From Micromonospora kangleipakensis (GTDB taxonomy: Bacteria; Actinomycetota; Actinomycetes; Mycobacteriales; Micromonosporaceae), in the NCBI RefSeq assembly GCF_004217615.1, contig NZ_SHLD01000001.1:124001-188000 (forward strand): a DNA stretch of 64,000 nucleotides, given 5' to 3'. This document shows, piece by piece, positions 58,861 to 64,000 of the stretch. Position 1 is the stretch's first letter. Each line of letters opens with the position of its first letter. Below the pieces are notes generated by a model. The model did not search any database. It had not been told where the DNA came from and saw only the letters and a list, made by a program, of their open reading frames with translations. The translations under genes and the position numbers were made by a program.

Positions 58861-60516
58861 GTGGTCGCGATCACGTCCCGCCGCCGAACCCTGGCCGGGC
58901 AGCTGCTGGTCCTCCAGCTCGCGATCATCGTCGTGGTGCTGGTGGCCGTGGCCGCCGTGTCGCTGGCCCAGTCGGCGGCCACCTTCAACCGGGTCGAGGG
59001 GCGCCGGGTCGCCGACCTCGGCGAGCAGCTCGCCGGCAGCCCGCTGCTGCGCGACCAGCTCAACCAGCCGGCACCCGCCGAAGCGATCGCCCCGCTGGTG
59101 CAGAACACACCGACCCAGTACCAGGTGACCTCGGTGACCGTGGCGGACGATCGGGGCCGGGTGGTCGCCTCGACGAACCCGACGCTGGTCGGCAGCCCGG
59201 TGGTGCTCGGCGACCCCCGGGTGGCGCAGGGCCGGAGCTGGTTCGGCGAGCTGGCGGTCGACGGCTCGCGGGAGCTGGTCGCCCAGGTGCCGGTGCTCGG
59301 CGCCAGGAAGGCGAACCTCGGCCGGTACCTCGGCGTGGTGGTGGTCGGCGTGAAGTCGCCGACCTGGTCGGAGCGGCTGGTGGGGGCGTCGTCGTACCTC
59401 TTCACCTACCTGGGCATCGCCTGCGCGCTCGGGGTGGTCGGGTCGTGGCTGCTGGCCCGCCGGATCAAGCGGCAGACCCTGGGTCTGGAGCCGCGGGAGA
59501 TCGCCGGGCTGGCCGAGCACCGGGAGGCGCTGCTGCACGGCATCGCCGAGGGGGTGATCGCGCTGGACCCGCAGCACCGGGTCACCCTGGTCAACGCGGT
59601 CGGCCGGCGGCTGCTCGACCTGCCCGAGCACTGTCTCGGCCGCAGCCTCGCCGAGCTGCGGATCTCCGGCCGGCTGCGGGACGTGCTGGCCGGCGCTGGC
59701 GGCGGTCCGGAGGCGCGCGACCAGGTCGTGGTCCGGGGCGGCCGGGTGCTGGTGATGAACCGGATGACGGTCCGCAAGGACGGCCGCCGGCTCGGCTCGG
59801 TGACCACGCTGCGGGACCGCACCGAGCTGGCCCGGCTGGAGCGCGAGATCGGCTCGTTCCGGAGCACGACCGAACTGCTCCGGGCGCAGACCCACGAGTT
59901 CGCCAACCAGCTGCACACCATCTCCGGGCTGATCCAGATCGGCGAGCACGACGAGGTGGTCCGGTACGTCGACGCGCTCAGCCGGCACCGGGCCTCGCTG
60001 GACCTGACGGTCACCAGCCGGGTCCACGACACGGCGGTGGCGGCGCTGCTGATGGCGAAGTCGGCGGTGGCCGCGGAGCGTCGGGTGGAGCTGCGGATCT
60101 CCGAGCGGACCGGGCTCGACCGGCTGGCGCCGGAGGTTTCCGCCGACGTGGCGACGGTCCTCGGCAACCTGGTCGACAACGCGGTCGAGGCGGTCGCCGG
60201 TGGCCGGGAGACGGGCGTGGGCGACCCGCCGGAGCGGCCCGCCTGGGTCGAGGTCGAGCTGCGGCAGGACGCCTCGTCGGTGGAGATCGTCGTCCGGGAC
60301 TCCGGTCCCGGGGTGGCGCCGGAGCTGGCTCAGGAGGTCTTCACGCACGGCTTCACCACCAAGGCGGCCGAGGGCGGCGAGCGGGGCATCGGATTGGCGC
60401 TCACCCGACTGGTCTGCAACCGTCGCGGCGGCGAGATCGCGGTGACGAACACCGAGGAGGGGGCGATGTTCACCGCCCGGATGTCGGTGTCCCGCGCGAT
60501 GGAGGAGGCGCGATGA
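58861..60516 (+). CDS. CitA/DctS-type sensor histidine kinase
   Basis: A 551-residue membrane kinase. Two helices (GQLLVLQLAIIVVVLVAVAA at the start, YLFTYLGIACALGVVGSWLL near 190) bracket a PAS-like extracytoplasmic sensor of the CitA/DcuS type, followed by a cytoplasmic PAS (EALLHGIAEGVIALDPQHRV), the H-box LLRAQTHEFANQLHTISGLI, the N-box VLGNLVDNAVEAVAGG and G-boxes IVVRDSGPGVAPELA and GGERGIGLALTRLVCNRRGG. It should sense di- or tricarboxylates. GTG 58861 follows TTGAGG; GTG 58834 is less well supported. It overlaps the regulator gene by 4 bp and is divergent from tctC. Confidence 0.93.
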   Translation: MVAITSRRRTLAGQLLVLQLAIIVVVLVAVAAVSLAQSAATFNRVEGRRVADLGEQLAGSPLLRDQLNQPAPAEAIAPLVQNTPTQYQVTSVTVADDRGRVVASTNPTLVGSPVVLGDPRVAQGRSWFGELAVDGSRELVAQVPVLGARKANLGRYLGVVVVGVKSPTWSERLVGASSYLFTYLGIACALGVVGSWLLARRIKRQTLGLEPREIAGLAEHREALLHGIAEGVIALDPQHRVTLVNAVGRRLLDLPEHCLGRSLAELRISGRLRDVLAGAGGGPEARDQVVVRGGRVLVMNRMTVRKDGRRLGSVTTLRDRTELARLEREIGSFRSTTELLRAQTHEFANQLHTISGLIQIGEHDEVVRYVDALSRHRASLDLTVTSRVHDTAVAALLMAKSAVAAERRVELRISERTGLDRLAPEVSADVATVLGNLVDNAVEAVAGGRETGVGDPPERPAWVEVELRQDASSVEIVVRDSGPGVAPELAQEVFTHGFTTKAAEGGERGIGLALTRLVCNRRGGEIAVTNTEEGAMFTARMSVSRAMEEAR

Positions 60517-61184
60517 TCGACGTGCTGGTCGTCGACGACGACTTCATGGTGGCCCGGATCCACTGCGGCTTCGTCGAGCGGATCGACGGCTTCCGGGTCG
60601 TCGGCACCGCGAGCACCGGCGAGCAGGCTGTCGCCGCGGTCGACGAACTCCGCCCCGACCTGGTCCTGCTCGACCTCTACCTGCCGGACATGTTCGGCCT
60701 GGACGTGGTGACCCGGCTGCGGGCCGCCCGGCACGACTGCGACGTCCTGGTGATCAGCGCCGCCCGGGAGGCGGAGGCGGTCCGCCGGGCGGTCCGCTAC
60801 GGCGCGGTCAACTACCTGCTCAAGCCGTTCGGCTTCGACGAGCTGCGGACCCGGCTGGAGCAGTACGCGGCCCGGCGCAACGCGCCGCGCGCCACGGTGG
60901 TCAGCGACCAGGCCGACGTCGACCGGGTGCTCTCCCGGAGCGGCTCGGTGGCCACCCCGGCGCTGCCCCGCGGGCTCAGCACGGAGACCGCCGAGCTGGT
61001 CGAACGCGCGCTCCGCGAACACACCGGCACCCTCTCGGCCGCCGAGTGCGCCAACCGGGTGGGCATCTCCCGGGTCAGCGCCCGCCGCTACCTGGAGCAC
61101 TTCTCCGGTACCGGTCGGGCCGCGGTGAGCCTGCGCTACGGCGCGGCCGGCCGGCCGGAGCGCCGCTACTGCTGGGTGGGCTGA
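60513..61184 (+). CDS. CitB/DctR-type response regulator
   Basis: A 223-residue regulator. Receiver: DVLVVDDDFMVARIHCGFVE, phosphoacceptor in LVLLDLYLPDMFGLDVVTRL near residue 53, and Lys in VNYLLKPFGFDELRTRLEQY. The C-terminal half has a short helical HTH of the CitB/DcuR type: LSAAECANRVGISRVSARRY then LEHFSGTGRAAVSLRYGAAG. It should switch on the tct operon in response to its kinase. ATG 60513 overlaps the kinase stop (ATGA). Its 3' end overlaps the convergent tetR gene by 19 bp. Confidence 0.93.
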   Translation: MIDVLVVDDDFMVARIHCGFVERIDGFRVVGTASTGEQAVAAVDELRPDLVLLDLYLPDMFGLDVVTRLRAARHDCDVLVISAAREAEAVRRAVRYGAVNYLLKPFGFDELRTRLEQYAARRNAPRATVVSDQADVDRVLSRSGSVATPALPRGLSTETAELVERALREHTGTLSAAECANRVGISRVSARRYLEHFSGTGRAAVSLRYGAAGRPERRYCWVG

Positions 61185-61759
61185 CCCAGGGCGGCGTCGA
61201 CGAGGGCGCGGGCGCTGCGCTTGGCCGCCTCGGCGATGGCCGGGTCCCCGTCGAGCACCCCGCCGGCCAGCCCGCCGTCGAGCAGCAGGGTGAGCTGCCG
61301 GGCGAGCAGTTCCGGCTGCTCCGCCCCGGCCCGCCGGGCGAGGTCGGTCACCCAGGCCCGGACGACGTTCTTGTGCTCGACGGTACGGGCGTGCACCGGG
61401 CTGCCGGCGGGCGACTCGGCGGCGGTGTTGATGAATGCGCAGCCGTGGTAGCCGTCCCGGCGGCAGGCGCCGACGAGCGCGTCGAACATCCCGACGAGTT
61501 GCTCGCGCGGGTCGTCGCCGGCCTCCCGGGCGGCGGCCCGCAGCGCCCCGAACCAGACCTGGTCGACCTTGTCCAGATACGCCAGGACGAGGTCGTCCTT
61601 CCTCGGAAAGTGCTTGTAGAGGGTGGCCTTGGCGACGCCCGACTCGGCGATCACCGTGTCCACCCCCACCCCGCGCGGCCCGTGCGCGTAGAAGAGCCGG
61701 AACGCGGTGTCCAGGATGCGCTCCCGGGCGGAGCCGGCGGGGGTACGCGGCGTGGGCAT
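61166..61759 (-). CDS. TetR-family regulator
   Basis: A 197-residue repressor: RERILDTAFRLFYAHGPRGV, GVDTVIAESGVAKATLYKHF and PRKDDLVLAYLDKVDQVWFG form the HTH and first ligand helix, and GYHGCAFINTAAESPAGS is typical of the TetR subgroup with a conserved Cys-Ala-Phe. ATG 61759 follows AGGAAAGG. It is divergent from the F420/NADP oxidoreductase-like gene; two GTCTGT/ACAGAC operators lie between the two. A classical arrangement in which the repressor controls itself and the enzyme gene. Ligand unknown. Confidence 0.92.
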   Translation of the reverse strand: MPTPRTPAGSARERILDTAFRLFYAHGPRGVGVDTVIAESGVAKATLYKHFPRKDDLVLAYLDKVDQVWFGALRAAAREAGDDPREQLVGMFDALVGACRRDGYHGCAFINTAAESPAGSPVHARTVEHKNVVRAWVTDLARRAGAEQPELLARQLTLLLDGGLAGGVLDGDPAIAEAAKRSARALVDAALGQPTQQ

Positions 61760-61794
61760 CGGCGTTCCTTTCCTGCGGGTGCCCGGTGGAGTCT

Positions 61795-61878
61795 ACAGAC
61801 CCGTCCGTCTGGAAGCCCCCGGGCACGGTGATAGCCGTCACGGAGGGTTGCGGCGACGCAGTAGACAGACCTGTCTGT
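61795..61878. promoter_or_regulatory. Two TetR-type operators in a divergent promoter region
   Basis: ACAGAC-CT-GTCTGT (61865-61878) is a near-perfect dyad 62 bp before the oxidoreductase gene. ACAGACCCGTCCGTCTGG (61795-61812) is a related site 36 bp before tetR. TAGGGT at about 61879-61884 could be a -10 partly covered by the first operator. Both share the AGAC/GTCT half-sites. Confidence 0.7.
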
Positions 61879-61939
61879 TAGGGTCGGTGCCAACGAGCGC
61901 GGGCATCGGCGCCGCGCGATCACCGGAGGACGGACACAC

Positions 61940-62593
61940 ATGCGCATCGCAGTACTGGGCACCGGCATGGTCGGCCGGGCGATCGCCGGCCGGACGGCCG
62001 AGCTGGGCCACCAGGTCACGGTCGGCACCCGTGACGTCGCGACGACCCGGGCCGGCGACTGGGCGGGGTGGGCGACCGCCCGCCCGGAGGTCGGCCTGGC
62101 CGGCTACGCCGAGGCGACCGCCGACGCGGAGCTGGTGGTCAACGCGACCAGCGGCGACGGTTCGCTGCCCGCCCTGACCGCCGCGGGCGAGGACCGGCTG
62201 GCCGGAAAGGTCCTGCTCGACATCGCCAACCCGCTGGACTTCAGCAAGGGCTTCCCGCCCACCCTGTCGGTGGCCAACGACGACTCGCTGGGCGAGCGGA
62301 TCCAACGGGCCTTCCCGCGTACCCGGGTGGTGAAGGCGCTCAACACGCTAACCGCCGACCTGATGATCCACCCCCGGCAGCTCGCCGACGGCGACCACAG
62401 CGTCTTCGTCTCCGGCGACGACGCGGAGGCGAAGCGGGTCGTCATCGAGCTGCTCACCAGCTTCGGCCACACCGACGTGATCGACCTGGGCGACATCACC
62501 ACGGCCCGGGGCACCGAGATGCTGCTGCCGATCTGGCTGCGCCTCTACGGCAAGCTCGGCACCGGCATCTTCAACGTCAAGATCGTCCGCTGA
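61940..62593 (+). CDS. NAD(P)-binding oxidoreductase, F420:NADP reductase-like
   Basis: A 217-residue protein with a Rossmann fold of the F420_oxidored/NADP-binding group: RIAVLGTGMVGRAIAGRTAE, HQVTVGTRDVATTRAGDW, AELVVNATSGDGSLPALTAA, LLDIANPLDFSKGFPPTLSV and FPRTRVVKALNTLTADLMIH. It is related to bacterial Fno-like and DinF-type NADP oxidoreductases; sequence alone does not prove F420 use. GGAGGA precedes ATG 61940. It is controlled by the divergent TetR protein. The substrate may be a xenobiotic or quinone. Confidence 0.85.
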   Translation: MRIAVLGTGMVGRAIAGRTAELGHQVTVGTRDVATTRAGDWAGWATARPEVGLAGYAEATADAELVVNATSGDGSLPALTAAGEDRLAGKVLLDIANPLDFSKGFPPTLSVANDDSLGERIQRAFPRTRVVKALNTLTADLMIHPRQLADGDHSVFVSGDDAEAKRVVIELLTSFGHTDVIDLGDITTARGTEMLLPIWLRLYGKLGTGIFNVKIVR

Positions 62594-62687
62594 CGCCGGT
62601 CCCGCCCGGCGGCGACCTCCCGAAACGCGACAAGCGGCAAGCCGGCCCCGCCTACCCCGACCCTGGGAGGGCAACAACACCCGACAA

Positions 62688-62731
62688 GCGATATACCTGA
62701 GAGGCATAAATATGCCGCTCAGGTATATCGC
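62688..62731. repeat. Nested palindrome, 44-bp core, copy 2
   Basis: GCGATATACCTGAG and CTCAGGTATATCGC are perfect 14-bp arms around A-GGCAT-AAAT-ATGCC-G, itself a 5-bp hairpin. It could fold into a cruciform with almost every base paired. It is homologous to the 6743-6786 copy (36 of 44 identical) in the same orientation. It is intergenic, 94 bp after the oxidoreductase stop and 120 bp from the convergent regX3 stop; the gap 62594-62851 holds nothing else. Confidence 0.85.
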
Positions 62732-62851
62732 CTCTCCGGCATTTACTCTCCCGCGCCGGACCGCCGCCCCTGCCGCGGGTCGCGACGCCGGACGGCGGGC
62801 ACCCGACGGCGGGCAGCGGCGATCGCACCTACCTGGCCCCGCCGCGGCCGG

Positions 62852-63535
62852 TCACGGCTCGAACTTGTAGCCCAGGCCCCGGACGGTGACGATGTAGCGC
62901 GGCGCGGACGGCTCCGGCTCGACCTTGGAGCGCAGCCGCTTGACGTGCACGTCCAGGGTCTTCGTGTCGCCCACGTAGTCGGCGCCCCAGACCCGGTCGA
63001 TCAACTGCCCCCGGGTCAGCACCCGGCCGGCGTTGCGCAGCAGCAGCTCCAGCAGCTCGAACTCCTTCAGCGGCAGCTGGACGCCGGCTCCCTCGACGGT
63101 CACCACGTGCCGCTCGATGTCCATCCGGACCGGGCCCGCGGCGAGCGTCGGGGCGCCCGAGTCGGCCACCTCCGCGCTCTGCCGGCGCAGCACCGCCCGG
63201 ATGCGGGCCACCAGCTCGCGCGGCGAGTAAGGCTTGGTCACGTAGTCGTCGGCCCCGATCTCCAGGCCCACCACCTTGTCGATCTCGCTGTCCCGGGCGG
63301 TGACCATGATGATCGGCACGTGCGAGCGTTGCCGGAGCTGCCGGCAGACCTCGGTGCCCGACATCTCCGGCAACATCAGGTCGAGCAGCACGATGTCAGC
63401 GCCGGTCCGGTCGAACTCGGTGAGGGCGGCGGGACCCGTCGCGGCGACGGAGACCTCGAAGCCCTCCTTGCGGAGCATGTAGGACAGGGCGTCGGAGAAC
63501 GATTCCTCGTCCTCGACCACCAGTACGCGGCTCAA
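62852..63535 (-). CDS. regX3: OmpR-family response regulator RegX3-like
   Basis: A 227-residue regulator. Receiver: RVLVVEDEESFSDALSYMLR, phosphoacceptor Asp in DIVLLDLMLPEMSGTEVCRQ near residue 52, Lys in GADDYVTKPYSPRELVARI. The winged-helix domain is LPLKEFELLELLLRNAGRVL, TRGQLIDRVWGADYVGDTKT and LDVHVKRLRSKVEPEPSAPR, ending VRGLGYKFEP. It is very close to M. tuberculosis RegX3, the phosphate-responsive partner of SenX3; the kinase gene lies 21 bp upstream. It probably controls phosphate uptake, though no pst or phoU gene is in the window. Confidence 0.95.
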   Translation of the reverse strand: MSRVLVVEDEESFSDALSYMLRKEGFEVSVAATGPAALTEFDRTGADIVLLDLMLPEMSGTEVCRQLRQRSHVPIIMVTARDSEIDKVVGLEIGADDYVTKPYSPRELVARIRAVLRRQSAEVADSGAPTLAAGPVRMDIERHVVTVEGAGVQLPLKEFELLELLLRNAGRVLTRGQLIDRVWGADYVGDTKTLDVHVKRLRSKVEPEPSAPRYIVTVRGLGYKFEP

Positions 63536-63556
63536 CGGGTGTTTCCTTTCCTGTGG

Positions 63557-64000
63557 TCAGACCTGCCGGAGCCCGGCCGGGCCGGCCTCGATCCCAGCGG
63601 AGGAGAGTGTCGCCTCCAGGTCGTCCGGGGGGCTGACGGGCAGCCGGAGGGTGAACGTCGACCCCCCACCAAGAGTGCTCGACACCTCCACCCGACCGCC
63701 ATGGTTGCTGGCGATGTGTTTGACGATGGCCAGGCCGAGGCCGGTGCCACCGGTGGAGCGCGACCGAGCCTGGTCCGCCCGGTAGAACCGCTCGAAGATC
63801 CGGTCGACCTCGTTCGGGGCGATGCCGATGCCCTGGTCGGCGACGGCGATCTCGACGTACTCGTCGGTGGTGCGGGCGGTCACCCGCACCGTGGTGTCCT
63901 CGCCCGAGTAGTTGATGGCGTTCTCGACCAGGTTGGCCACCGCAGTGGCGATCTGGGTGTCGCTGCCGTAAACGGTCAGGCCGCGCGCGCCGTCGACCAC
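63557..64000 (-). CDS. senX3: Sensor histidine kinase SenX3-like, C-terminal part
   Basis: Only the last 147 residues are inside the window; the N-terminus lies beyond 64000. The ATPase domain is complete: QIATAVANLVENAINYSGED (N-box), VADQGIGIAPNEVDRIFERF (G1 and F boxes), and GGTGLGLAIVKHIASNHGGR (G2). The dimerisation His and the membrane part are not visible. It sits directly upstream of regX3, as senX3 does in Mycobacterium. The apparent Met at the edge is a GTG and not the true start. Confidence 0.93.
   Translation of the reverse strand: MVDGARGLTVYGSDTQIATAVANLVENAINYSGEDTTVRVTARTTDEYVEIAVADQGIGIAPNEVDRIFERFYRADQARSRSTGGTGLGLAIVKHIASNHGGRVEVSSTLGGGSTFTLRLPVSPPDDLEATLSSAGIEAGPAGLRQV

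Overview
The window is high-GC (roughly 70 percent or more) actinobacterial chromosome, most likely Micromonospora or another Micromonosporaceae member. The grounds are the codon bias, the rex-hemA-hemC-hemD-hemB operon, a BldN-type sigma locus, RegX3/SenX3, a 33-residue bS22-like protein, many genes without a Shine-Dalgarno sequence, and secreted actinobacterial enzymes. No rRNA gene, complete tRNA gene, CRISPR array or complete insertion sequence was seen.

Layout. 1-2.7 kb is an accessory, decayed stretch: two small membrane proteins, a 17-bp repeat in two copies, a frameshifted ASCH gene, the 3' part of a tRNA-Tyr gene (probable att scar) and a small HTH protein behind a dyad-rich promoter. 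3-8.8 kb holds Smr, TPR, ROK kinase, ABC-F and BON-methyltransferase genes and a LacI regulator. 8.9-23 kb is mostly secreted or surface functions (a glycoside hydrolase-like protein, phospholipase A2, lytic transglycosylase, ExeM/NucH nuclease), a large cyclase/STAND regulator, and an ECF sigma factor paired with a membrane protein. Remnants of an amino-acid permease and an XRE regulator lie among them.

23-63 kb contains an old actinobacterial block interrupted by lineage-specific inserts. In order: the rex-hemACDB tetrapyrrole operon with a Rex operator; a two-component system; a HAD phosphatase, a glutaredoxin-like protein and an acyl-CoA synthetase; the bldN-like sigma gene preceded by a coupled 51-codon ORF and followed by a DUF5667 membrane protein; a second HAD phosphatase, an acyltransferase, an epimerase, bS22 and a small HTH protein. 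Then come a MacB-type exporter, a membrane metallopeptidase, a TetR-controlled hydrolase operon, proline dehydrogenase, and a lipoprotein/ATP-grasp pair. A sugar isomerase-like protein, Ppx/GppA and an Rv0495c-like protein follow. Next are RraA, an MFS remnant, a TctCBA-UspA operon with its own two-component system, a TetR/oxidoreductase pair, and RegX3/SenX3 at the right edge. From memory, the conserved parts follow Mycobacterium tuberculosis Rv0490-Rv0512 in reverse.

Features most worth checking: the ORF coupled to bldN; two copies, 56 kb apart, of a 44-bp nested palindrome; the tRNA-Tyr scar; a set of about 17 genes with a -10-like hexamer 6-7 nt before the start codon, suggesting leaderless mRNAs; and several operators read directly from dyad symmetry. 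All family assignments come from recognising sequence motifs; no database search was run.
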